Part shown: positions 11,501-22,600 of the stretch, one piece after another
How the letters are laid out: each line of letters starts with the position of its first letter
How positions within the stretch are numbered: position 1 is the stretch's first letter
Assembly (NCBI GenBank): GCA_947471745.1
Contig: CANJKZ010000428.1
Span: forward strand, 795,001-859,000
Length of the DNA stretch: 64,000 nt
Source of the DNA: Closterium sp. Naga37s-1
Taxonomy: Eukaryota > Streptophyta > Zygnematophyceae > Desmidiales > Closteriaceae
Direction of reading: 5' to 3'
The notes under the pieces: generated by a model
The model's database searches: none
Told to the model about the DNA's origin: nothing
What the model saw: only the letters and a program-made list of their open reading frames with translations
Program-made: the position numbers and the translations under genes

Positions 11501-14500
11501 GGCGCATGGGCGCATGGGCGCATGGGCGCATGGGCACATGGGCGCATGGGCGCATGGGCGCATGGGCGCATGGGCACATGGGCGCATGGCATGGAGCACG
11601 GGCACATGCAGATGGAGCAAGCAGAGGGGCGGCTCACAGGTACTCCAGGTTGGACAGGGTACCGAACTGTGAGGGGAACGACCCCGTGAAGTAGTTGCGC
11701 CCTACCTCCCTGCTCATGCACGCATGGGGGGATGTGCAGGGCGTGGAGGGTATTAATGAGGATTTTTCAAAAGATACTTACTGTGAGGGGAACGACCCCG
11801 TGAAGTGATTGCGCCCTACTCTCATCTAATGCCACGGAGGGGTAAGGGGGACGGCATGCCATCATGATCCCTCTCTTCCAATGGTCTTAACACTCCCTCC
11901 CTCACCCCCCTCCGCATTCTCCACACCCCTTCAGCTAGTAAGCGACCTGCACTCCTTAGCCTACTTAGGTCGCACTACAGATGTTGGTTGCACCCTAACC
12001 ATGCAGGCATATGCATCACGGGTGCATGAATGGGTGCATGGGTGCATGCATGGGTGCATGGGTGCATGCATGGGTGCGTGCATGGGTGCGTGCATGGGTG
12101 CGTGCATGGGTGCATGCATGGGTGCATGCATGAATGACATACAGCACGGTGAGGGCCTTGAGCCCATAGATGGAAGGGGGAATGGAACCCGAGAACGAGT
12201 TGTTGTACAGGCTCCTGATAGGAGACACCCAGAAACACACAGATAGAGGGAAACAGGGACGCAGGTGCATGCGGGCCCATGCCAGTGCATGTTGGTGCAT
12301 GCGAGTTCATGAGGTTGGATGTGGGTGCAAGTGGGTGCATGGAAGGGCAGTGCGAAAGGCAGGAGCAACAGAGAGAGGGACCTGAGGCGAGACAAGGTTC
12401 TCTTCGGTGTGTGCTGGCAGGCGCAAGCTGCATCCATGCATCCATGCATCCATGCATGCTTTATTCCATGCACGCATGCGACTGACAGCTGTTCGAGGTT
12501 GGAGAGCGCGGAGATGGTGCTGGGAATAACGCCACCCAGTCGGTTCTGAGACACCGACCTGCCATGTGTGGGGGGCGAGGGCGGGGAGGTGGGAGTAGAA
12601 GTGTGGGAGTGGCGAAATGAGGGTGGTGAGAGCGTGAGAGGGGTGGTGGCTGGCGAGGGTGATGGAGGTAAAAGAAGGGCACGGGTGAAGGGATAGAGTT
12701 GCGGAAAGTGTGAGCGAAGCAATTAGAGAGGCAGATGAGGGCAATGAAGCGCGGGCATACAGGTAAGTGAGCAGCGAGAGCTTCCCAATAGCGGCAGGCA
12801 AACCTCCTGAGAAGTTGTTGGCGGAGATATCACTGCCGTGACGAGACCATCACATGGAGAGAGCGCAAGGGAGGAAAGCATGGTTGGGGCGAGTTGGATT
12901 TTGACTGCATGCTGGCCGGCCTGTGGTATGGTGCTTGCATGCCTTGAAGGGGTAGGTGATAGAGCGAGGAAGCACAAGAGACATAGGAGTTGTACGTTGG
13001 TTGGGGTTTCGCTCTTGTGGCCAGTGGATGAGGTGCAGCTTGGTGTGGTGTGGCGTGGTGTGGTGTGTTGTGGTGTGGTGTGGTGTGCTGTGGTGTGGTG
13101 TGCTGTGGTGTGCTGTGCTGTGCTGTGCTGTGCTGTGCTGTGCTGTGCTGTGCTGTGCTGTGCTGTGCTGTGCTGTGCTGTGCTGTGCTGTGCTGTGCTG
13201 TGCTGTGCTGTGCTGTGCTTTGGTAAGGTAGCTCACAGGTATTGGAGTGAGAGAAGGTTGCCGATAGTGTCTGGAATGGAACCACTCAGAATGTTGTTGT
13301 AGAAGCCGCTGTTGGGTTCGTGCACGCACACACGGACGCAAGCACGCATGCATGGATGCACGCATGCACACATGCGCATACACACGCGCGCGCGCACACG
13401 CACACACGCACACGACCACACGCACACGCACACGCCCACGCGCGCGCGCACACACACACACACAGCTGAGCATGCACAGGCACGCGCCTGTTGCCACGCA
13501 CGTGAATGCAGCGAGCAAGACTGCTCAACGCAGCACCTATGCGCGAACGTTTAAAAAAATCTCAGAGCTGACGCAGACACAAGCTGCATGAATCAACGTG
13601 CATGCTCACAGCTTGGAGAGTCGTGTGGCATCTCCCACGGATGCTGGCAGGAACCCTGTGAGCGACTGGGATAAGAGGCCCCTGGCAGCCGTGCAGGGGA
13701 GGAGGTGTGGAAGGGGAGGGACGAGAGGGGGAGGCGACCACAGAGAGGCACGTGTCAGTCATACAGGGAGTGACCACAGGTGATACAGGCGAACCCTTTG
13801 AGTGACTGCGATATGAGAGGCCCCTGGCGGCCGTGCAGGGGTGGGCGGAGGTGTGGAGTGGGGGATGAGAGGAGGAAGGAGGGAGCGGGTGGGAGGATGA
13901 GGGATAAAATAATGAAAGGGCGCGGGCGCGAAAGAATGGTGGAGTTGGATGCTACCATGACCATGACCATGACCATGACCACGCCACGCCACGCCACGCC
14001 ACGCCACGCAATGCACACCATGCTATGCCAATGCTATGCCATGCCATGCCATGCCATGTGCTCACATAGTGGTGAGCATGCCGTCCTGGTCGCATGTGAC
14101 GAACACGGCCTCGCTGCAGTTGGAGGTCGCATCCCATCCGCTTAGACTGCGCTTCCATGCCGCCTGGCACTCCGTTAAAAACGGTACTGCCGGGGGAGAC
14201 GAGGGGAAGAGGGACGCGGGGGACGGAGAGTTGGGGGGGGTGGGGTGGGAGGATGGGGGCGGGAGAAACGGGGAGAACGGGAAATCAGGGTGGGGTTGGG
14301 TTGGGTGAGAGAGGGAGGACGGGGAGAGAGTGTAGCTGGGGAATGGAAGCGGGAGAGGGGGAGGTAAAAGAATTGCCGGGTATAAGTGCATTCCAGGATG
14401 AAGGTGGGCTGTGGAGGCCTTACTTCCAAAGTCAGCAGTCAGCAGTCAGCAGTCAGCAGTCCAATAAATATAATTCCATAGCATGGGCTGCGGAGGCCGG

Positions 14501-14918
14501 GTATAATAATACGGCGCAATGATTGCGTTCCATTATCCCGCACCACATGGTAGTAGCACACCGGCCTAGGAAGCGCGTGTGATGTTCACTGCTACCCCGG
14601 CCGGACTAGAACCCAACAACGACTAAGGCGCGCACGAGGAAACGCGGCCTGGCGCACCCACGCTGCGACTTGGCCCAGAGCTGAGAGCGCGCTACTAGTA
14701 GTAGTGGCGGCAATGGGGAGAGCAAAAATGCGGGCGACAGAATCAGCGTGGCAGCTTTTGGGGCGCCTCAAGAGTCACTCACGCTGCGACTTGGCCCAGA
14801 GCTGCGCGCGCGCGAGTGGCGGGGAGCGCACACATGCTGGTGAGAGAACCAGCGCGGCGACGACGGCGGAGAGCAGGCGGAGATGGTTGAGCGGAACCAT
14901 CCGCGGCTGGCGCGGCAT
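2550..14918 (-). CDS. LRR receptor-like kinase A, 18 exons seen, kinase cut off by a retrotransposon
   Basis: Plasma-membrane receptor kinase; ligand unknown. Exons, 5' to 3': 14783-14918 (signal peptide, start MPRQPRM, hydrophobic LLSAVVAALVL); 14066-14186 (LRR N-cap, ECQAAWKRSLSGW plus Cys); LRR exons 13610-13681, 13237-13308, 12761-12832, 12487-12558, 12143-12214, 11638-11709, 11087-11158, 10511-10582, 9815-9886, 9394-9462 (69 nt), 6477-6548, 5430-5501, 4811-4882; Cys-rich cap 4228-4376; Pro-rich stalk plus transmembrane helix (GAIAGIVVAGVSVLALLLLL, then FRRRK) 3083-3499; kinase start 2550-2785 with glycine loop GSGGFGDVY and AVKRAKV lysine. All introns fit GT-AG, and phases agree at every junction I checked. 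Twelve of thirteen LRR exons are exactly 72 nt, one repeat each. The rest of the kinase is absent; a copia LTR sits in the next intron. It may continue left of the window. The second Met at 14900 is an alternative start. Confidence 0.85.
3600..3665 (-). other. Partial duplicate of the start of the stalk exon
   Basis: The sequence around 3600-3665 repeats the acceptor and first codons of the stalk exon at about 3475-3540 (both read DVVK followed by PPPAP on the minus strand). It could be an alternative acceptor exon, but nothing shows it is used. More likely it is a local segmental duplication. Confidence 0.5.
3755..4165. repeat. GGGAGAT minisatellite in an intron of kinase gene A
   Basis: About 400 bp of a degenerate 7-bp unit (GGGAGAT and variants such as GGGGGAT and GCGAGAT) lies between the stalk exon and the Cys-rich exon. 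It gives long spurious ORFs rich in SHLPSPI on the minus strand and GDGRWEM on the plus strand. These should not be annotated as proteins. Confidence 0.9.
5936..6432. repeat. CATCACCCC / CATCGCCCC minisatellite in an intron of gene A
   Basis: Nearly 500 bp made of CCCCAT(C/CAC/CGC) units and ACATCACATCACCCC blocks, in the intron between the LRR exons at 6477-6548 and 5430-5501. The C-rich strand is open in all frames, so His/Pro and Ile/Ala/Pro ORFs here are artefacts. Confidence 0.9.
6662..6714 (-). other. Relic of a duplicated LRR exon
   Basis: The minus strand repeats the acceptor and first half (AIQYNQFTGSIP) of the LRR exon at 6477-6548, then loses the leucine pattern. Flanking intron DNA is duplicated too (about 6570-6630 resembles 6700-6770). 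This is a segmental duplication whose exon copy has decayed. Paralogue B has a single copy here. Confidence 0.7.
6832..9290. repeat. Near-perfect 10-bp satellite, about 2.4 kb, intronic
   Basis: About 220 head-to-tail copies of CGCCACACAG run from 6832 to about 9051 with three visible breaks (near 7379, 8478 and 8630). From about 9052 the array turns into 30-40-bp higher-order units containing GAGTGGCACAGCGT and CAGCGTTACA. The unit has no stop in any frame on either strand. Because 10 is not a multiple of 3, all frames encode the same cyclic peptide, so the 700-900-residue ORFs seen here carry no information. The array sits in the intron between the LRR exons at 9394-9462 and 6477-6548. Confidence 0.97.
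9955..10165. repeat. 25-bp tandem repeat in an intron of gene A
   Basis: Eight or nine copies of a unit GTGGAGTGATGAGGGGTGCA followed by AGCAG lie between the LRR exons at 10511-10582 and 9815-9886. Copies are almost identical. Confidence 0.9.
10645..10895. repeat. 25-26-bp tandem repeat in an intron of gene A
   Basis: About ten copies of GGTTGGTTGAGTCATGCATG followed by TGTAG, shifting to GGTTGAGTTGAG in the last copies. It lies in the intron between the LRR exons at 11087-11158 and 10511-10582. Confidence 0.9.
11160..11295. repeat. CCATGCCACACG 12-bp minisatellite
   Basis: The array starts immediately upstream of LRR exon 11087-11158 of gene A. Paralogue B has a related but larger array (CCATCCCACATG, 42919-43310) at the same intron position. 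Confidence 0.9.
11465..11590. repeat. CATGGGCG/CATGGGCA 8-bp minisatellite
   Basis: About fifteen units in the same intron of gene A as the CCATGCCACACG array. A short related stretch occurs in B near 43430-43485. Confidence 0.85.
11779..11823 (-). other. Relic of a duplicated LRR exon fragment
   Basis: The sequence repeats the middle of LRR exon 11638-11709 (minus-strand NHFTGSFPSQ) and then stops. It is too short to encode a full repeat and has no good donor. I read it as a non-functional segmental duplication inside the intron. Confidence 0.6.
12015..12135. repeat. GCATGCATGGGT 12-bp minisatellite (gene A)
   Basis: The array lies on the 3' side of LRR exon 12143-12214. The paralogue has the same type of array at the same place (44615-44762), so it predates the duplication. 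Confidence 0.9.
13045..13222. repeat. TGTGCTG/TGTGGTG pentamer-type repeat
   Basis: About 180 bp of (TGCTG)n and (TGTGG)n units, purest from 13110 onward, next to LRR exon 13237-13308 of gene A. Confidence 0.9.
13320..13465. repeat. CA/CG-rich microsatellite
   Basis: Mixed (CA)n, (CG)n and CACACGCA units upstream of LRR exon 13237-13308. The alternating purine-pyrimidine tract could adopt Z-DNA, but nothing more is visible. Confidence 0.8.
13768..13834 (-). other. Decayed copy of the first LRR exon
   Basis: This repeats LRR exon 13610-13681 with its acceptor (minus-strand ISQSLKGF compared with LLSQSLTGF). A length change shifts the frame, and the second half loses the leucines. It is likely skipped. 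Confidence 0.6.
14654..14695 (-). other. Short duplicate of the end of exon 1 of gene A
   Basis: The stretch CACGCTGCGACTTGGCCCAG occurs here and again at about 14779-14798, the donor end of the signal-peptide exon. Only the copy at 14783 has the strong donor GTGAGT in this orientation. Confidence 0.6.
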
Positions 14919-15354
14919 GGGCGGAGGCGGCGTCGGAGGAGGAGGCAGCCTGGTGATATCACGCCGAATGATGGTACAAACGAAAGCGTACAAAACGTTA
15001 CGTTTCTAATTCTAGTACTGCACGTGGGTGGAATATCGTTGCTCGGCGCGCAGCGGGTGCACTTGGGCGCTACTAGCGGGGGAGGCTACGACGGAAGTGA
15101 GTCCGTGAGTCCGTCAGTCCGCGTGCAGGCGCGCACACCCCTGTCAGGCCAACCAGGAATCTTGGGTTAGTCTAGGGGCTGGGCTAACCGAAGTCAATGC
15201 ATACTTTGTGGACGACCTGTTGCCTTTTTACGAGTTTTGGTTGTTACCAGTGCAGAATCCAGGGAGGTCGTTTTATCGAAGGGAACGCTGGGTGCTGAAG
15301 GCGTGTTCACGCCTCCCGTTTCTTCGGCTCCCGATTGCGCTCCAAATCTTATGA
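14919..15354 (-). promoter_or_regulatory. Upstream region of receptor kinase A
   Basis: These 436 bases lie between the start codon of gene A and the first repeat fragment. I see no ORF with homology and no convincing TATA box. Any promoter must be here or within the repeat nest beyond. This is inferred from position only. Confidence 0.35.
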
Positions 15355-15558
15355 GAATTGCTCCAATGCCTTGTGTGTCCCCGAATTGCTAGAGTGGCCA
15401 TGCCAGGGCATTTTCGAGGTGTTTTTTTTCCCTGGCACATAACCCTTCAAGGGCTCGTACCCCTGAAATTCCTCGTTCGCACAATAGTAGATGCGCGGTC
15501 ATTTTCGGCCCAATACGCGACCAATGAGCGCGTGGGCAATTACATCAGCGATCATAAA
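15355..15558. repeat. Isolated fragment of the foldback-element arm
   Basis: The sequence from GCTCCAATGCC to GCGATCATAAA matches the arm of the foldback element at 31732-31905 (and its inverse at about 33205-33365), with internal deletions. It abuts the truncated LTR of Copia1, so it marks an older repeat into or next to which Copia1 inserted. Confidence 0.75.
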
Positions 15559-15654
15559 GGTTTGGGAGTACAAGTATGAAACCCTAAAGTATTGTACCCC
15601 CTAAAGGCTAACCCACTGTAGCCTACACAGTAATAATATATATAATGTTTGACA
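15559..15654 (-). repeat. 3' LTR of Copia1, outer end missing
   Basis: Matches the inner 96 bp of the 127-bp 5' LTR. On the minus strand it starts TGTCAAAC right after the purine tract. The last about 31 bp, including the terminal TAACA, are replaced by foldback-arm sequence. Confidence 0.85.
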
Positions 15655-15911
15655 CACCCCCATAGGCTAAGTGGGGGAGAGCAAGGGGTCACAAGACCAG
15701 TCAAGAAAGACAAAACAAGCTCAGGGTGGATCACAACGTCACCACACTCTCTGAGCACAAGCAAAGAGCCACAAGGCCAGTTCACATGCAGAGGCATATA
15801 TGCAATGCAAACAACACAGTGATATACACCTAGCAAAGCAAGCATGCAGGTATATATATATACATATATATGTATATATATATATATATATGGATCACAG
15901 TACAGGCAAGT

Positions 15912-18900
15912 CTACAGCAAGTGAGGAAAGGTGGGCACAAGCCCTAACATAGTGCAGAAACGCTGATGATCACCAGACTGAAGTGCCTTGGTGAATATAT
16001 CAGCAGTGTTGGCCTGAGTGGCCACGTAACGCAGACGAAGCTGACCACGCTGCTGCAACTCTCGAGCCAGGAAGTAACGCAGAGCAATGTGCTTCGTTCT
16101 GTGCTCCAGTCTGTGCTCCTCACACAAGGCAATGGCAGCCTTGTTGTCGACGTACAGCACTGGAGGAGAACAAGGCCGCTCTCCCAGGTCAGTCAGCAGG
16201 TAGGTGAGCCAGCGCAACTCCTGTGCAGCCATGGCTGTGGCGTAGATCTCAGCCTCACAACTGGAGCTGAGAACTGAAGACGAGCGAGTAGAACGCCAAG
16301 AAACCGAACCAGAGCCAAGGCTGAAGGTGTAACCCTGTGACGACCGCTGAGTAGCCTGGTCGTCAACCCAAGAAGCGTCTGAGTGCCCAGTAAGAACAAC
16401 TGAGCTCCTCCCTCCAAGCACCAGCCCCATGCCTGATGTACTACACAAGTAGTGCAGTACCCTCTTAGCAGCAGCCATGTGCTCAGGTCGGTGCCGACCA
16501 GGAGCCACGTAGCGAGCCAGAAGACCAAGAGAGTACGCGAGGTCAGGACGAGTGCAAGTCATCAGGTACATGAGGCAACCAACTAGCTCTGGGTAAGGAC
16601 CACTCGGCTCTACGGACTCGTCCGAAGGTGGAGCTGAGAGCGAGTAACCTGTAGCCAGAGGAGTGGCCTGTGCCGAAGATCAGGTGAAGCCGAAGCGCTG
16701 AAGGACCTACTGTACCATGTGTGACTGAGTCAGGGTGATGGTGCGGCGTGCTCTGTCCCGGGTGATCCGCAAGCCAAGATAGCTTGTCAGCTCACCCAGG
16801 TCTGTGCACGTGTGTCTCTTCTGCAGCTCCGACTTCACGTGGGCGAGAGCCTCATTGTCAGCAGTGGCAAAGACCAAGTCGTCGACGTACACGAGGATGT
16901 AGAACGGCGGCAGTGTAGTGTCGGTGCGCAGAAACAGCGACGGGTCAGCAGTAGAAGGCGCGAACCCAAGAGCCGTGTAGTCCTCAGTGTGTCGTGCCAC
17001 TCACGTGGCGCCTGGCGGAGACCGTAGACTGGCTGCCGGAGGCTCCACTTGGTACCAGGAGGAAACGACCCAGTGAAGCCAGGTGGGCGGCGCAGCCAGA
17101 TCTCCTCGTGCAGGCTGCCCTGCAAGAAAGCTGTGCTGAAGTCAAGAGAGTGAAGCTCGTAGTCACGCTGAGCGGCAACGTGCAGCAGCACCCAAAGAGT
17201 GGTCATCTTCGGGGTAGGGGAGAAGGTCTGGAAGAAGTCTACTCCCTCTCGCTGACTGAAGCCTCGAGCAACGTAACGAGCCTTGAAGACAGGCGGAGAA
17301 CCTGGCGGCCGCTTCACCCTGAAAATCCACATGCCACTGACGATGTCGTCGACGTAAGTGCCAGTGGACTTCCAGGATGCCATCTCTGCGTCCATGGCTG
17401 TCTGCCACTGAGAGGAGTACTCACCCGCGATCGCCTCAGCGTAAGAGCGCGGGGTCGGGATGTCTGGAGCATCCAGGTCTCCCTCAGGGGCAAGCAGCAT
17501 GGCCGCAAGATCAGGTACAGCAGCAGCAAAGCACTCAAACTCCTCCTGTCTGTCCTCAAGGACGTCCGTGCCAAGAGCACACTCACCCCCGACGGACGGA
17601 GGACAGACAGACTCAGACTCAGCATCAAGACTGGCAGCGTAGTCTAGACGACAGTGGGCAGCAAAGGCGACAAGCTCAGCAACTAAGGCAGACGCAGTAG
17701 CTGACTCAAAGGAAGGGTCAGTGACAGCAGTGGCCAGGAGACGCGTGACAGTAGGACTAGCAGCACGAAGGGAGTCAGACTCCGGGTCAGCGAGGGCAGG
17801 AAGAGAACACGCAGGAGGAGACGGCAGAGGGACACGCTGTGGAGCAGTGGAAGGACGCAGAGTCATATAGTGTGTGCCAGGGACAGGTGGAGGACGCTGA
17901 CGCGGAACACGGCGACCAGTACGAGCAGCACGAACAGGTGACGCAGGACGAGACTCAGGCGACACCGGACGAGACTCGGGCTCACGACGCTCCGTAAGAC
18001 CGCCTGTCGGACCAGTGTAGGGAGAGGGACCAGGGAGTGGGGAGGCAGGCGGTAGCTGTGACTGCGACTGGACAGACGGAGGACACTCTAAGGAGGTAGG
18101 AGGACCAGGAGGAGGCGGCTGACCAAGAACCCGCTGAAGGAGCGGAACGAAGTACGGCCGCGGCCGAGAAGTGCCCCCAGAACCAGCAGAAACAGCACCA
18201 AAACCTCCAGCCGGACCAGCACCAGCAGTACCTCCAGCAGCTCCAGGACTTCCAGCAGCACCAACAGCACCTCCAGCAGGACCAGCACCAGCAGCACCAG
18301 CAGCACCTTAAGCAGCACCAGCACCAGCAGCACCAGCAGCACCTCCAGTAGCTCCAGGACCTCCAGCAGCACCAGCAGCACCTCCAGCAGCTCCAGGACC
18401 TCCAGTAGCAGCAAGGCCTCCAGCGGGCGGCACCTCAACACCAGGAGCTCCACTCCGGAGGCTGCAGCGCCGAGCGTACCACTCACGGAGCCGCTGAGGG
18501 GAGGGAGGCTCCGGCTGCAACACTGCACCCGCAGGGCCACCAGCCCCAACTCCAGTAGACCCCCCAGCTCCAGCAGCCCCACGACGGAGGCTGTAACTCT
18601 GGGAGTACCACTCACGCAGCTGCTGTGAAGAGGGAGCGCCACCAGGCGCAGTACGGTCAGTCTCAGAGCCCCCAGTCTCAGCTCCTCGAGGCTTAGCACC
18701 CCCAGTCGCAGCACCCCCAGGCTCAGCACCCCCAGTCTCAGTACCCCCAGGCTCAGCTCCCCCAGTCTCCGCACCTCCAGTCTCAGCACCCCCAGTCTCC
18801 GCACCCCCAGGCTCAGCACCCCCAGACTCAGTACCCTCAGCACCTCGCGCAGGACCAGAGTCAACAGCGATCTCGACAGGCTCGACCGGGTCTACCTGGG

Positions 18901-21816
18901 AAACACCTGAGGGAGCAGCACCCTGGGGAGGGAGGGGGTCTACCGACGGGACACCTGGGGTGAGGAAGAGCGGCGGGGGAGGGAGCGGGGCAGTGCGGTA
19001 GGGGAAGAGACGGTAAAAGGGTACCGACTCGTCAAAGGTGACGTCCTGAGAGGGGAAGACACGGCGCGAGGTGGGGTGGTAAAACTGCTAGCCAGGCGCG
19101 TCAGGGACAAAGCCAAGGAAGACACAGGGAACGGCACGTGAGGAGAGCTTGTCCGCGGACGTATCGCGGACAAAGGCTTGACATCCCCAGACTCGGAACA
19201 CCGACGCATCGCCAACCTCCCCCGTCCAACGCAGTGTGGGCGAGGTCTCCGGAACGGAGACACGGGGCCAGAGGTTGAGCTGATGCGCGGCGTACTGCAC
19301 TGCAAACGGCCACAGGAAATGGGGGGCAGCCGCATGGATCATGGAGGCACGAGCGACCTCCATGGCTAGACCAATGCGGCGCTCAGCAACCCCATTCTGC
19401 TGTGGAGAGGCCGGAAGAGTGAACGTCTGGCGGATGCCGTGCTCCGCACAGTAGGCTGCCAAGAGGTCAGAGGAAAACTCACCACCTCGGTCAGAGTGCA
19501 GACGCAGGACAGGAAAGTCCGACTGGAACCGCTTGCGGAGCTGGAGACGAGTAGCGCGGATCCAAGGGATAAAAAAATCAGGGACCTCACCCTTGGTACG
19601 CAAGGGGAAGACCGTGGTGTAGCGCGTGTAGTCGTCGACGACCAGCAGAAAGTACCGCTCGTGGCCCTGTCCCCGGACGCGGGCGGGGCCCCACACGTCC
19701 AGGTGGAGAGTCTGCAGGGGAGCCTCTGTGGGAGGGAACGAGGAGGAGTGAGGAGCGGCGCGCTGCCGCCCCTCGACACAGGGAAGACAGGGAGGAGCAG
19801 GCGAGGGTGGGAGGGGGGGGAGAACCCTGGGAAGACCAGAGACAAGGTACCGGGAGTGCATGCTGCGAAGGCGCTGCACGGACGGGTGACCAAGGCGGTG
19901 GTGCCAGAGGACAGTCCTGTGCGACAAGGAGCGACACGAGCAGGGGGCAGACAGCTGACCTGACGCCGATGCAGACGCAGCTACCTGAGGGGACTCAGTG
20001 GTCAGTGTGTACAAGTCCGACCCCGGCTGCCGAGTGAAGGTAGCCAGGTGACGACCCGTCTGGGCACACGTGCATTGCGTCACACGCTCGTAGGCAGGGG
20101 TGAACTGGTGAACACCTCCTGGAGCGCAGAACCCGCCACCAAGTTCATAGAGAACGAGGGGAGGTAAAGGCCCGACAGCGTGCCAGACGGGACAGCAGGA
20201 CAAGGGAGGGTAGTGGTGGAGGTCGCAAGGACCGGACCCCCTGAGGGGTCAGCCAGAGAGACAGCAACCGGTCTAGGAAGTTGATCTAGGGCAGTGCAGT
20301 CGCGAAATAAACAGCGGGAAGCACCTGAGTCCAGTGTGAAGGTGTGCAGTGCCTCAGTGTACGCGGTACCAGTAGACGCAGACGCACTAGCACCTAGGGC
20401 AGCAGCCTCACCAGGACCTAGAGCAGTAGACGCACGAGCACCTAGAGCTGCAGCCTCACTGGTCCGAATACCCGGGTCGGGCGGTACACGCAGGTAACAG
20501 TCACCCTCAACACTAATAGTCAATGCATACATAGCAGTAAGGATAGCATCATAATCAAGAGCAAAGATATCAATCCCCTTCTTAAGCAGATCAGCCCAGC
20601 GGGGCAGCTCAGAGGCGTCAGGAAACTGCTCGCGCCAGGCGTCGTCGAGGCAAAAGAAACAGCGCTGCGCCGTGTGAAACCTCCCACAAGTCTGGCCAGT
20701 GCGGTCACCTGTGCGGATGACGTACGGGCAGGTACCTCCACCCCCAGACCCCCCACGCTGAGAGTACCACTCACGGAGTTGCTGGGGCGACTGGGTCTCG
20801 CTGGGACGCTGCTGCTGCTGCCTCTGGCCGCCGCCGAACCCGCCACGCTGCACCGCTCCACCGCGCCCTCCACCAGGTCCACCGCCGCCACCACTGCCAC
20901 CACCTCCACCCTCGGCTCCGCCACTGCCCCCCCCACCACCAGCACCACTCCCACCACTGCCGCCACCGCCGCCGCCCCCTCCACCCCCTCCACCACCACC
21001 TCCCCCGCCGCCGCCTCCTCCACCCCGGCCCCCCTTTCCCCTGCCGCCCTTGCGCCTCCCACTGGGAGCGAACGCAGCTCCGACCCCCTCAGCACCGAGG
21101 TAGTCGACAGCAGCAGCAGATGCAATGGAGGGGAGAAGGGGGGAGGGGGAGCATCCCTCAAAGAAGGGAGTGCAAGGGTCGCCACGAGAGGCACCTACAG
21201 CTACAATGCTCTTCTCAGCTGCTAGGAGTTCCTTCTCGAGCAGGTCGACAGTGAGGTCTGTGGGGGAGAGAGCGAGAAAGTGGTCCCTGACAGCGCGAAG
21301 AGAGTCAGGGAGGCGAGTGACCAGGTGGTAGAGGGTGAGGTACATCGGGGGAGGGTTCTTGGCTAGGAAATCGGGGGGGAGCGCGGCACGGTAGCGGAGG
21401 TCACTAGTACGGAGGTGAGTGATGAGGTTAGCTACAGTGGCAAAGGCAGACAGATCCGGGAAGAGATAGGGCAGCGAGAGACGGCCTATCGCAGCAGTAG
21501 CAGGGGAGGAGTAGCGTGCAACTACAGCATCATACAGCTCCTTAGCGGTCTTGTGCTGGCCGAAGTGCTCGCGCTCATCTAACGGTAGGTGACTGCGAAC
21601 GGCTAGGCGAGCATGGGCGTCACGAGTCTGCCACTGTGAGCGAGTAGTACTGTCAGCAGTAGCAGCAGGTGCGGGAGCAGCGCCGGACGTGTGGTCATAT
21701 AGGGAAACGTCGTCCTTGGCAGTGATCTGGAGGAACAGGTGCAGGTCATCTAGCCAGACATCAAACTTAATCGGTCGGCCCTCAGTGTCAAAAGTGAGAA
21801 CAGTGGGACTGACCAT
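15912..21816 (-). pseudogene. Copia1 gag-pol polyprotein, disrupted
   Basis: Gag and protease: 20080-21816, 578 codons, starting MVSPTVLTFDTEG, with a glycine run of about 25 residues, a Cys-rich knuckle (CPYV, TCGRFH, CFFC) and protease LDSGAS. A frameshift near 20130-20160 leads to 19088-20203, with HHRLGH, the integrase core (VDDYTRYTTVFP, HSDRGGEF, SPQQNGVAER) and a TAG at 19088 where Copia2 reads W. A Ser/Pro/Gly-rich linker follows. Reverse transcriptase lies in 16835-17965 (YVARGFSQREGVDFFQTFSP, DFSTAFLQG) and, after a frameshift near 16985, in 16707-17000 (YILVYVDDLVFA). RNase H is 15912-16571. The element cannot make an intact polyprotein but could supply RNA. Confidence 0.9.
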
Positions 21817-22461
21817 AGTGACAGTAGCAGTAGCAGCAGTAGCAGTAGCAGTAGTAGCAGTAGCAGTAGCAGAAGTAGCAGTAGCAGGAACAGGAACAGC
21901 AGTTGCTGCAGGTGGGGCGACGCGGCTCGGTCAGGGCGGCGCGATTCGGGCGGCGCGACTCGGGAGGCGCGGCTCGGGCAGGGCGGTGCGGCGTGGCTCG
22001 GACTAGGCTACGCGGCACGGCGCGACGGTGGGCCTGCGCGTGGGCGGCTGTAGCGGGCGGTCCGCGGCTGTGCGTGGGCTGCAATCGCGTGCGGGCGGCG
22101 GCTTACGAGGGCTACGCGGCGGCCTACGAGCGGGGCTGCGGCATTCTGGACAGCCAGGAGGGCCGGTCGACGGGCGGCTAGCGGGCTGCTCGTGGCGGCT
22201 CTCGTTGCGCGGGCGGCTAACGGTCGGCGCGCGCGCAGAAAAGGCCGCGCGCGGGCTGCTAGCGGGCTACGCGCGCTAAAAAAAAGGCCGCGCGCGGCAC
22301 TAGCGAGCTGCGCACGGGCAGCAGGAGAAGGAGAGGCGCACGAGGGCGCACTAGGAGAGAGGCGCTCGAGGGCGCTAAGTCGATACGGCGCTCGAGGGCG
22401 CTTCTAGCGGTGGGCCCTTAGGTAAGTGGTCCTAGGTCTAGAACCTAAGCTCTTAATACCA

Positions 22462-22588
22462 TGTTAGAAACAAGAAGTGATTGAACTAGGAAGGTTTGGG
22501 AGTACAAGTATGAAACCCTAAAGTATTGTACCCCCTAAAGGCTAACCCACTGTAGCCTACACAGTAATAACATATATAATGTTTGACA
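22462..22588 (-). repeat. 5' LTR of Copia1 (127 bp)
   Basis: Bounded on the minus strand by TGTCAAAC and TTTCTAACA, directly followed by the primer-binding site. An LTR of only 127 bp is short for copia elements. It resembles the 127-bp LTR of Copia2 in length and layout, so the two families are related. Confidence 0.9.
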
Positions 22589-22600
22589 CGCATCCCGTCA

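Larger units (their letters stand above)
15559..22588 (-). mobile_element. Copia1, Ty1/copia retrotransposon
   Basis: Complete in layout on the minus strand: 5' LTR (22462-22588), primer-binding site reading TGGTATTAAGAGC next to it (complement of the tRNA-iMet 3' end, slightly off consensus), GC-rich leader, gag-protease, integrase, reverse transcriptase, RNase H, a purine tract TATGGGGGTG and a 3' LTR (15559-15654). The 3' LTR lacks about 31 bp at its outer end. The two LTRs differ by one visible base over their shared length, so insertion is fairly recent. The element is nevertheless broken by stops and frameshifts. Confidence 0.93.

Noticed and set aside
14560-14640. tRNA-like B box (GGTTCTAGTCC on the minus strand)
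   Set aside because: No A box at the right distance and no cloverleaf could be drawn.
15840-15895. TATA-like stretch (ATATATATA) as a promoter
   Set aside because: It is a dinucleotide repeat between the Copia1 RNase H end and the 3' LTR, with no gene placed to use it.
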